A stretch of 64,000 nt of DNA. It comes from JALOOB01 sp040766655 (GTDB lineage Bacteria > Chloroflexota > Anaerolineae > CG2-30-64-16). Under the pieces are notes generated by a model, which searched no databases, was not told the origin of the DNA, and saw only the letters and a program-made list of their open reading frames with translations. The DNA is taken from NCBI GenBank assembly GCA_040766655.1, contig JAXGQB010000006.1, forward strand, positions 62,001 to 126,000, given 5' to 3'. Below, one piece after another: positions 49,502 to 56,784 of the stretch. Position 1 is the first letter of the stretch, and each line of letters starts with the position of its first letter. The position numbers were made by a program, and so were the translations under genes.

Positions 49502-49936
49502 ATGCGACGAAATCTCATCCTGATCCTGGTGCTCGTGTCTGTCGTGGCAGTGCTGAGCGGCTGTGCCGGCACAAGCCCCGCAGCCAGAGACGCGTTTTCC
49601 TATGCCTGTGCGGCCGGCGGCGATTGCGGCGTCTTCATGACCCTCACGAATTCGAGCAGCCAGGGGGACACGCTGGTGGCAGCCCAGACGACCGTTGCGG
49701 CCCGTGCGGAATTGCACACGGTTGCGATGGATATGCAGGGGGGCATGAAGATGCAGCACATCGAGAACATTCCCGTGCCCGCGTCGAGCTCGGTCGAGCT
49801 CAAGCCGGGATCGCTGCATGTCATGCTCTTCGGCCTGAGCAAAGAGCTCAAGACCGGCGACACCTTCCCGTTGACCCTCCGCTACGAAAAGGGCGGGGAG
49901 AAGACGGTCCAGGTCCAGGTCAGGACCAAGAACTGA
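49502..49936 (+). CDS. PCu(A)C copper chaperone lipoprotein
   Basis: The 144-residue protein has a lipoprotein signal with lipobox LSGC (Cys21). The copper site is His72, Met84, His106 and Met108, an exact fit to the family pattern H(M)x10Mx21HxM with Thr in the second place (ELHTVAMDMQGGMKMQHIEN, then GSLHVMLFGL). Such proteins hand Cu(I) to cytochrome oxidase or other copper enzymes outside the membrane. GGAGGAA precedes ATG 49502. It follows the DeoR-NosL gene by 64 nt and precedes the YtkA-like gene by 13 nt. Confidence 0.92.
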   Translation: MRRNLILILVLVSVVAVLSGCAGTSPAARDAFSYACAAGGDCGVFMTLTNSSSQGDTLVAAQTTVAARAELHTVAMDMQGGMKMQHIENIPVPASSSVELKPGSLHVMLFGLSKELKTGDTFPLTLRYEKGGEKTVQVQVRTKN

Positions 49937-49949
49937 GGTGGAATTACCC

Positions 49950-50441
49950 ATGAACAGGACACGTCTTGTCGGACTCATCCTGGCGGGTGTGGCAGCCCTT
50001 GGGCTTCTGACGGGGTGTGGCGCCGCAGTGCTGCGCCAGAGCGGTGTGGCCGCGGCATCGGCATCCACGCTCACCCTGGACGTGGCGCAGCAGGCCCAGG
50101 CGCCTGCGGGGCCTACCCTGGGCAGCCAGCGCGTGGACGATATCGTGGCATGGCTCAGCAGCGAGCCCGCGCAGCCCGTGCGGGGCGCGGCCGATCTGGA
50201 CGCCTACCTGGTCGGGGCCGACGGCCAGCCGATCACGGATGCGACGGTCACCTTCGATATCGACATGACGAACATGAGCCACGGCGCCTACCTGGTGGAG
50301 GCCGTGCCGGCTGGGGAAGGTCACTACACCGGCGATGTGCACTTCTCGATGCCCGGCCCCTGGCGCGTGATCGCCATCGTCGAGCGGCCGGGAGCCGAGA
50401 CGGCCAAGCTGCGCTTCGAGTTTGCAGTGAATCGTAACTAG
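49950..50441 (+). CDS. YtkA/FixH-like lipoprotein
   Basis: The 163-residue protein has a lipoprotein signal (LLTGC, Cys23). The C-terminal half, LDAYLVGADGQPITDATVTF, then MTNMSHGAYLVEAVPAGEGH and GPWRVIAIVERPGAETAKL, has the beta-sandwich pattern of YtkA/FixH-type domains (Met and His in the loop; T-G-D-V-H-F strand). Such domains often occur with copper chaperones and cytochrome oxidase assembly. GAGGTGG precedes the ATG. It follows the PCu(A)C gene by 13 nt, so the two probably work together at the outer face of the membrane. Confidence 0.82.
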   Translation: MNRTRLVGLILAGVAALGLLTGCGAAVLRQSGVAAASASTLTLDVAQQAQAPAGPTLGSQRVDDIVAWLSSEPAQPVRGAADLDAYLVGADGQPITDATVTFDIDMTNMSHGAYLVEAVPAGEGHYTGDVHFSMPGPWRVIAIVERPGAETAKLRFEFAVNRN

Positions 50442-50449
50442 CCTGGCGC

Positions 50450-50563
50450 CCACGGTTGAAACCGTGGTCTGGGATAACCAAAACCCGTTGAAACGGGTTG
50501 ACGTCCCGATGCGCGGTGCGTTTCAACGCACTTTTCGTACCAGCCGGTGATTTCAATCACCGG
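50450..50563. repeat. Four tandem hairpins with TTGAAA/TTTCAA loops
   Basis: Hairpin 1: CCACGG-TTGAAA-CCGTGG (50450-50467). Hairpin 2: AACCCG-TTGAAA-CGGGTT (50482-50499). Hairpin 3: GTGCG-TTTCAA-CGCAC (50516-50531). Hairpin 4: CCGGTGA-TTTCAA-TCACCGG (50544-50563). Stems differ but the loop is shared, two copies in each orientation, like BIME-style REP elements. Hairpin 3 is followed by TTTTC. They fill the gap between the lipoprotein and YHS genes; the YHS gene keeps a good GAGAGGAG ribosome site. Confidence 0.9.
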
Positions 50564-50577
50564 AGAGGAGACCAGGA

Positions 50578-51204
50578 ATGAACCTCTCAACAGCGATTAT
50601 CCTGTCGGTTGGTTTTGCAGCTATCAGCGCTGGGGTGGGCATCTATCTCTTGCGCTACCGGGATGCGGTGACGGAGATGCTCGGCATGATGATCGGCATG
50701 ACCTTCGGCATGATGTCCGGGATCGCCATCGGCTACTTCATCGGGGCCGCGACCGACATGTTCATCAGCAACCTGGTCGGCGTCACGGTTGGGGTCGCCT
50801 TTGGGGCCGGCTTCGGGAGCCAGGGCGGGCTGATGGGCGCGATGGACGGCGGCATGGGCGGCTTCATGGGCGGCATGATGGGGGGCATGTTGGGCGTCAT
50901 GATCAACATCTCTCCGGTCGCGGTTTGGGTCACGGCGGCCTTCACGACCGTGATCTGCCTGGCAGTGTATATCGGGCTGATCCGGCTGGTGCAGAAGAGC
51001 AGCCACAAGCAGTTCGCCAAGGATCCGGTCTGCGACATGCTGGTGGATGTGGCGACCGCAAGGCTGACGAGCGTGTATCACGGCGAGACGGTCTACTTCT
51101 GCGCACCCGGCTGCAAGCACTCTTTCGACAAGGATCCCGAACGCTACCTGGTGCGATCGCTGCGCCAAAGCACAGCTCCCGACGTGGCTGCAGCGTCCTC
51201 GTAA
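50578..51204 (+). CDS. Membrane protein with C-terminal YHS metal-binding domain
   Basis: The 208-residue protein has about four membrane helices (residues 5-25, 36-65, 63-85 and 115-140), with a Met/Gly-rich stretch between helices 3 and 4 (GGLMGAMDGGMGGFMGGMMG). The C-terminal domain (about 145-195) reads FAKDPVCDMLVDVATARLTS, then HGETVYFCAPGCKHSFDKDP, the YHS pattern (PVCGM-like, YFC..GCK..F...P) found at copper ATPases and membrane copper proteins. A good GAGAGGAG site precedes the ATG. Met-rich loops often carry copper or silver. It precedes copA by 69 nt and probably passes copper to it. Confidence 0.78.
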   Translation: MNLSTAIILSVGFAAISAGVGIYLLRYRDAVTEMLGMMIGMTFGMMSGIAIGYFIGAATDMFISNLVGVTVGVAFGAGFGSQGGLMGAMDGGMGGFMGGMMGGMLGVMINISPVAVWVTAAFTTVICLAVYIGLIRLVQKSSHKQFAKDPVCDMLVDVATARLTSVYHGETVYFCAPGCKHSFDKDPERYLVRSLRQSTAPDVAAASS

Positions 51205-51210
51205 CGGTAG

Positions 51211-51255
51211 GGGCGGGGTCTCCCCGCCCAGAAGCTGTGGCGAGGAGACCTCGCC
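51211..51255. repeat. Two tandem GC-rich hairpins before copA
   Basis: GGGCGGGG-TCT-CCCCGCCC (51211-51229) and GGCGAGG-AGA-CCTCGCC (51239-51255) are two 8-bp and 7-bp hairpins with complementary 3-nt loops (TCT and AGA). They look like a mobile-repeat remnant and lie in the short copA leader. Confidence 0.75.
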
Positions 51256-51273
51256 CCTCTCAGAGGTAACGGA

Positions 51274-54200
51274 ATGGCTCAAACCAGGAATGTCACGCTG
51301 CCCGTGACCGGCATGACGTGCGCCAATTGCGCTGCGTCGATCGAGCGCAATGTTCGCAAGTTGCCCGGCGTCGACGTGGCCAATGTGAATCTCGCCAGCG
51401 AAAAGCTGACCGTCATCTTCGATCCGGCGCAGCTCGACGAACACGGCATCATCGCGCGTGTCGAGCGGATCGGCTATGGCATCCCGACCGGCAACGTCGA
51501 CCTGCCCATCACCGGCCTGCGCGACAACTCCGATGCGCTGACCCTGGAGAAGCTGCTCGCCCGTCAGGAAGGCGTGCTTGCGGCCGGCGTAAGCTATGGG
51601 ACTGAACGCGCAACACTCCAATTCATCCCCGGCCTGACCAGCATCGCGGAGCTGGCGAGAACCGTCCGGAAGGCGGGCTTCGATCTCGTTCAGGCAGGCG
51701 AAGCCGAGTCGATCGAGGACGCCGAGGCCCACGTGCGCGCCGCGGAAGTCAATCGCCAGAAGCGCCTGCTGATCATCGGCCTGGTCTTTAGCGTGCCGCT
51801 GGTCGCGTACAGCATGGCGCGCGATTTCATCGTTCCGTTCCCGAACGATCTCGTGGCGATGCTCATCCCCGCGACGATCGTCCAGTTTGGGGTGGGCTGG
51901 CAGTATTACGTCGGCGCATTCAAAAGCCTGCGCGCGGGCGGCGCGAACATGGACGTCCTGATCGCCCTGGGTTCCTCCGTGGCCTATGGTTACAGCGTGG
52001 GCGTCGTGGCAGGACTGATTCCGAGCCCCAACGTCTACTTCGAGACGGGCGCGGCGATCATTACGCTCATCATGTTGGGTAAGTTCCTCGAAGCGCGCGC
52101 ACGAGGCAAGACGTCCGAAGCTCTGAAAGCATTGATGGGCCTGCGTCCCCGAACCGCGCACGTGATCCGTGACGGCGTTGAGATCGAGATCGATGTGGAC
52201 CAGGTCGTCGTGGGCGACACCCTTCTCGTCCGGCCGGGCGAGAAGGTGCCCGTGGACGGCATCATCAGCGACGGGCGGTCGGCCTTCGATGAGTCGATGC
52301 TCACCGGCGAATCCATGCCGGTGACTAAAGGCCCCGGGGACGAAATCATCGGCGCCACGATCAACACCGAAGGGCTGATCCGGTTCGAGGCCAGCAAGGT
52401 GGGCAAGAACACGACGCTGGCCCAGATCGTGCGCATGGTCCAGGAGGCCCAGGGCAGCAAGGCGCCCATCCAGAAGCTGGCTGACCGGATCAGCGCCTGG
52501 TTTGTGCCCGTCGTGATCGCCATTGCGCTGCTGACGTTCCTCAGCTGGCTGCTGCTCACGCGCGCGGAGTGGTCGGGCGCGATGATCAACGCGGTGGCGG
52601 TGCTGGTCATCGCGTGCCCGTGCGCGCTCGGCTTGGCGACGCCGACCGCGATCATGGTGGGCACGACCAAGGGCGCGGAGAACGGCGTCCTTTTCAAGAA
52701 CAGCGAGGCGTTGGAACGCGCGGGCCGGGTCAAAGTGGTCGTGTTGGACAAGACCGGCACGATCACGCGCGGCGAGCCGGCCGTGACGGACGTCATCGCG
52801 GCGGATGCAGCTCCTGGGGCAGCAGCGTACACTGCTGAGGAGGTGCTGCGCCTGGCGGCCAGCGCGGAGCGCGGATCGGAGCATCCCCTGGGCCGCGCGA
52901 TGGTCGAGGCCGGCGCGGGAAGGGGCCTGCGGCTTGTGGATCCACTTTCTTTCAAGGCAGTCAGCGGCTTCGGCATTCGCGCCACCGTGGAAGACCAGAG
53001 CCTCATTGTCGGCAACCCGCGGATGATGCAAAACGAAGGGATTGCCCTCGACCCGCTGCAGGCGGACATCGCACGGCTGCAGTCCGAAGGGAAGACCGCG
53101 ATGCTGGTCGCAGTGCGCTCAGCGGCGCGCCCCGCGGCATCCGCTGCTGACAGCGAAGAAGCCGCGCGGCTGATCGGGCTGGTGGCGGTCGCGGACACGG
53201 TCAGACCCGGCTCACGGGAGGCCATCGCGGAGTTGCGGCAGCTTGGCCTGGACGTTGTCATGATCACCGGCGACAACCGCCGCACCGCGGAAGTCATCGC
53301 CAAGCAGGTCGGCATCGAGCGCGTGCTGGCCGAAGTGCTTCCCGGCGATAAAGTCAGCGAGGTCAAGCGGCTGCAGGGCGCGGGGCCAGGTGCCAAGGGG
53401 CACCAACTCGTGGCCATGGTGGGCGACGGCATCAACGATGCGCCCGCACTGGCACAGGCCGACGTCGGCATCGCCATTGGCACCGGCTCGGATGTCGCTG
53501 TGGCTGCGGCCGGCATCACCTTGATCGGCGGTGACCTGCATGGCGTGGCGCGCGCGATCTCGCTGTCGCGCGGAACACTGCAAACGATCTTCCAGAACCT
53601 CTTCTGGGCGTTCTTCTACAACATCGTCCTGGTCCCGCTGGCGGCCTTCGGCTTTCTCGTCCCGATGGTCGCGGCAGGCGCCATGGCGTTCAGCTCGATT
53701 TTCGTGGTGACGAACAGCCTTCGGATGCGCGGATACGATATTCACAGGTTCAGCGCGCCTAAACCGTTGGCCCGCCAGGTGCTCGAACTGGTGCCGCGGC
53801 TGATCGCGCCTGCAGGTGCGCTCGCGTTGCTCTTCGCGGTCTCGGCAGGCTGGCTGATGCCGGCCAAGGCACAGGAAGTGGCGCAAGTCTATTCAGGGCC
53901 GAGGACCAACCTCTACCGCCTCTTCATTAATCCGGAGGCGTCGATCGTGCCAGGAAAACCGGTGGCCCTCGACGTCGAAATCATCGACCAGTTCGGCCGA
54001 CGGGCCACCGAGTTCAGGTCCTTCGACTATAGCTCTCTCACTTACTATGCCTACCTGGCCGTCGCCCGCCTCGACCTGGGCCATGTGGAGGTGATGCCGC
54101 TCTTTCTCCGGACGCCACCCTTGCCGGATCCGAGCCTGGGTGGCAAAGCTGACCCGATGTCCGCAAGACCCTTCGAAGAGACCGTCATTCCACCCAAGGT

Positions 54201-54657
54201 CGCATTTCCGACCGACGGGCAATACGTTGCATTCGTGTGGTTCTGGCCGATCGGCGACGATAAAGTCACGGTGAGCGCACCCATCTCCGTCGGCTCCGCA
54301 CAAACCGCACCCGCAACGCTGCCGGACCCATCGCCATTCGAAGAAGTCGCTGGGCTGCGGATTACCCCAAAGACTGCAGGCCCGCTCGTTGCGGGTGAGG
54401 GTAGCTCAATCTACTTTGAGGCGATCGACGAAGCTGGCCAGACGCGGTCCCAGGAGATCGCAGTTGTGTCCAGGTCACTCGCCCGCCTCCTCATCATCGA
54501 TGAGCAGGTCACGACGTTCCTGGAACAGAGCCTGGCCGATCCGAACAACCTGGAATTCAAAGTGAACTTCCCGAAATCCGGGAGGTACAAAGCCTGGCTC
54601 CAATTCAGACATGAGCGAAAGACGCAAGAGATCTCGTTTGTGATTGACGTTGAGTAG
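51274..54657 (+). CDS. copA: Copper-exporting P1B-type ATPase fused to an exterior C-terminal domain
   Basis: The 1127-residue protein exports Cu(I). Residues 8-70 form an HMA domain with TGMTCANC (Cys16, Cys19). Residues about 78-143 look like a second HMA fold without Cys. Eight core helices include IACPCALG (CPC 448-450), the P domain has DKTGTITRG (Asp492) and GDGINDAPAL (718-725), and FQNLFWAFFYNIVLVPLAAF and AGAMAFSSIFVVTNSLRM are the last two standard helices. Typical CopA ends near 830. Here a ninth helix (LIAPAGALALLFAVSAGWLM, about 843-863) leads to about 265 residues predicted outside: beta strands with LDVEIIDQFGRRATEFRSF, then FPTDGQYVAFVWFWPIG and LRITPKTAGPLVAGEGSSIY, resembling YtkA/FixH-type sandwich pairs. 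The exterior part could accept copper or hand it to PCu(A)C. Confidence 0.93.
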   Translation: MAQTRNVTLPVTGMTCANCAASIERNVRKLPGVDVANVNLASEKLTVIFDPAQLDEHGIIARVERIGYGIPTGNVDLPITGLRDNSDALTLEKLLARQEGVLAAGVSYGTERATLQFIPGLTSIAELARTVRKAGFDLVQAGEAESIEDAEAHVRAAEVNRQKRLLIIGLVFSVPLVAYSMARDFIVPFPNDLVAMLIPATIVQFGVGWQYYVGAFKSLRAGGANMDVLIALGSSVAYGYSVGVVAGLIPSPNVYFETGAAIITLIMLGKFLEARARGKTSEALKALMGLRPRTAHVIRDGVEIEIDVDQVVVGDTLLVRPGEKVPVDGIISDGRSAFDESMLTGESMPVTKGPGDEIIGATINTEGLIRFEASKVGKNTTLAQIVRMVQEAQGSKAPIQKLADRISAWFVPVVIAIALLTFLSWLLLTRAEWSGAMINAVAVLVIACPCALGLATPTAIMVGTTKGAENGVLFKNSEALERAGRVKVVVLDKTGTITRGEPAVTDVIAADAAPGAAAYTAEEVLRLAASAERGSEHPLGRAMVEAGAGRGLRLVDPLSFKAVSGFGIRATVEDQSLIVGNPRMMQNEGIALDPLQADIARLQSEGKTAMLVAVRSAARPAASAADSEEAARLIGLVAVADTVRPGSREAIAELRQLGLDVVMITGDNRRTAEVIAKQVGIERVLAEVLPGDKVSEVKRLQGAGPGAKGHQLVAMVGDGINDAPALAQADVGIAIGTGSDVAVAAAGITLIGGDLHGVARAISLSRGTLQTIFQNLFWAFFYNIVLVPLAAFGFLVPMVAAGAMAFSSIFVVTNSLRMRGYDIHRFSAPKPLARQVLELVPRLIAPAGALALLFAVSAGWLMPAKAQEVAQVYSGPRTNLYRLFINPEASIVPGKPVALDVEIIDQFGRRATEFRSFDYSSLTYYAYLAVARLDLGHVEVMPLFLRTPPLPDPSLGGKADPMSARPFEETVIPPKVAFPTDGQYVAFVWFWPIGDDKVTVSAPISVGSAQTAPATLPDPSPFEEVAGLRITPKTAGPLVAGEGSSIYFEAIDEAGQTRSQEIAVVSRSLARLLIIDEQVTTFLEQSLADPNNLEFKVNFPKSGRYKAWLQFRHERKTQEISFVIDVE

Positions 54658-54734
54658 GCGCATCGGGGAGAGTGGTTCGACTATCAATCGGATCGATCCC
54701 CGGAAAATCAGTCACCAGACTTAGGAGGAATTGG

Positions 54735-55613
54735 ATGAAGTACTGCCAGACCATCCCACTTACCCTGCTGCTCATCATCGTTTTGATGACGGGCTGCAGT
54801 AGTCCCCTGCCCCCTGTGCAGGCTCCGGCCGCTGCCACGGCAGCGCCGGCCGCACCGCCAGCGGCGGCAGCTGCACCCACCATGGCGCCTGCGGCTCCTG
54901 CCAGTGTCACGGTGAAGGTCTTCGCACCTTCCAGCATGACGGATGCGGCCAAGGAGCTGGCGGCCGCCTACGAGGCGGCGAATCCCGGCGTCAAGCTCGC
55001 GATCGAAATCGGTCACTCGCCCACCCAGCGGCTGCAGCTGACCCAGGGCGCCACCGGGGACGTCTTCATGACCGCCAGCCAGAAGGACATGGACGACGCC
55101 ATCACCGATCAGTCCGTTGCCGGCGGCGCGGCCAAGGTGTTCGCGACGAATCAGCTCGTGGTCGTTCTGCCTTCTCAGAACCCCGCTAACCTGCAGGCGC
55201 TGGCGGACCTGGCGAAGCCTGGGGTGAGGTTGCTGTTTGCGGTGGTTGACACGCCGATCGGCAAGGTCACGCTGACCGCGCTGGACAAGATGGACAAGCA
55301 GATCGGCTCCGGGTTCAAAGACAAGGCAATCGCGAACGTGGTCTCCAATGAGGCTGGCGTCAAGCCCATCGTTTCCAAGATCCAGTTGGGGGAGGCCGAT
55401 GCCGGCATCGTGTTTGTCACGGATGCGGTCGCTGCGCCGGCACTGAAGACCATTGCGATTCCGCCCGAGCAGAACGTGATCAGCCAACTTAATATAGCGC
55501 CCCTGGCCGCAGCCCCGAGCCCGGAGCACGCGGCCGCCTTTACCGCGTACGTGACTTCCGCCGAGGGTCAGGCGATCCTGAAGAAGTGGGGATTCATGCC
55601 CGGGAAGTCCTGA
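54735..55613 (+). CDS. modA: Molybdate/tungstate ABC transporter substrate-binding lipoprotein
   Basis: The 292-residue protein has a lipobox in VLMTGCSSPLPP (Cys20) and an Ala/Pro-rich linker. The mature part begins VTVKVFAPSSMTDAAKELAA (oxyanion loop) and shows FMTASQKDMDDAI and ANVVSNEAGVKPIVSKIQLG, the ModA pattern. AGGAGG precedes ATG 54735. ModB follows 41 nt later. No ModC ATPase lies in the window. Placement next to copper genes is unusual; anaerobic metalloenzymes may explain the need for molybdenum. Confidence 0.9.
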   Translation: MKYCQTIPLTLLLIIVLMTGCSSPLPPVQAPAAATAAPAAPPAAAAAPTMAPAAPASVTVKVFAPSSMTDAAKELAAAYEAANPGVKLAIEIGHSPTQRLQLTQGATGDVFMTASQKDMDDAITDQSVAGGAAKVFATNQLVVVLPSQNPANLQALADLAKPGVRLLFAVVDTPIGKVTLTALDKMDKQIGSGFKDKAIANVVSNEAGVKPIVSKIQLGEADAGIVFVTDAVAAPALKTIAIPPEQNVISQLNIAPLAAAPSPEHAAAFTAYVTSAEGQAILKKWGFMPGKS

Positions 55614-55654
55614 CCTCCGGGCGTTCCTGCCCGAGGCTGTGGAGTGATGCAGAG

Positions 55655-56548
55655 ATGATCCAAAATACGGCGCGCATGGACACGATTGCCGCGAGGCTGG
55701 CTCCCGGTCCGAAGGCCCTGGGCCGCGGCGCCACGGAAGTGGCGTACCACCAGAAGGTCCACCGGGTTCGACCCCTGGCCGGCTTCTTTCTGGTTGGCGG
55801 GCTGGGCGCACTGCTGCTGGCGATTCCGATGGTGGTCTTGCTCTGGCGCGGAGTCGACGCCGGCTTCGCGGGCTATCTGGCGGATCCTTCGGTGGTCGCG
55901 GCTGCCCGTCTGAGCATCCTCACGAGTGCCACCAGCGTCCTGGTGACCCTGCTGCTCGGGACGCCCCTGGCCTATGTCCTGGCGCGCTGGTCGTTTCGCC
56001 ACAAATCGGTGGTGGAGACCATCATCGACCTCCCGATCGTGCTGCCCCCCATGGTGGCCGGGATCGGGCTGCTCCTGGCCTTCGGGCGGAACGGTCTGTT
56101 CGGCGCGCCACTGCATGCGCTCGGCATTCACCTGCCTTTTACGACTGCAGCGGTCATCTTTGCCCAGGCCTTTGTTTCCGCACCGCTCTTCATCCGCGCC
56201 GCACGGCTGGGCTTTGCCGCCGTGCGGCCGGACCTGATAGAGGCGGCGTACACGGATGGCGCCACAGAGCTGGAAATCTTCTGGCATGTGATGCTGCCTC
56301 TTGCCAGCCGGTCCATGCTGAACGGCCTGATCATGAGTTGGGCGCGCGCTTTCGGTGAATTCGGGGCGACCATCATCTTTGCGGGGAACCTGCAGGACTT
56401 CACGCAGACCATGCCACTGGTCATCTTCACCGGCTTCGAGACCAACCTGGGAGTAGCGCTGAGTCTATCGCTGCTGCTGATATTGATCTCCGCGTGCATC
56501 CTTCTCGCCTTGCGGACGGTCGAGAAGAATAACATCATAAACGTCTAG
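55655..56548 (+). CDS. modB: Molybdate ABC transporter permease
   Basis: The 297-residue protein has five or six membrane helices and the EAA loop TDGATELEIFWHVMLPLASR. LPIVLPPMVAGIGLLLAFGR and FGEFGATIIFAGNLQDFTQT are typical of ModB. The N-terminal 45 residues are longer than usual, so the start is uncertain (ATG 55655 or 55676). It lies behind modA in a two-gene unit. The usual third gene, modC, is absent, so the ATPase must be encoded elsewhere or be shared. Confidence 0.88.
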   Translation: MIQNTARMDTIAARLAPGPKALGRGATEVAYHQKVHRVRPLAGFFLVGGLGALLLAIPMVVLLWRGVDAGFAGYLADPSVVAAARLSILTSATSVLVTLLLGTPLAYVLARWSFRHKSVVETIIDLPIVLPPMVAGIGLLLAFGRNGLFGAPLHALGIHLPFTTAAVIFAQAFVSAPLFIRAARLGFAAVRPDLIEAAYTDGATELEIFWHVMLPLASRSMLNGLIMSWARAFGEFGATIIFAGNLQDFTQTMPLVIFTGFETNLGVALSLSLLLILISACILLALRTVEKNNIINV

Positions 56549-56647
56549 TTGCTCACCACAAGGGCGCATGTGTGGGATCATGCAGTCAGCTGCAAGAGTG
56601 CACGATCGCCGCGGCCGCGTCGAGTGTATGACAAGACACGTGGCCGA

Positions 56648-56676
56648 TTGACAGGCGCGCACCCTGACGATATACT
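56648..56676 (+). promoter_or_regulatory. Sigma70-type promoter of the exported nuclease gene
   Basis: TTGACA (56648-56653), a 17-nt spacer and TATACT (56671-56676) are near-consensus. The leader would be about 100 nt to ATG 56785. The rest of the 236-bp gap after modB shows no gene. Confidence 0.85.
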
Positions 56677-56784
56677 CGGCTTATCTCCGACCCGGACATC
56701 GATCAATTCGCCCAATGCTGCGCGATCCGGAGATGCCGCCAGCCACACGCGGTCGCGCCGGGCACCCCACGAGGAGGTCATTTC

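Noticed and set aside
50450..50563. CRISPR array with GTTGAAAC repeats
   Set aside because: Each hairpin has a different stem and only six shared bases; they are REP-like hairpins.
50587..53031. 814-codon open frame antisense to the YHS and copA genes
   Set aside because: Sequence is Arg/His/Asp-rich shadow of the high-GC copA codons, with no family motif; copA is certain on the other strand.
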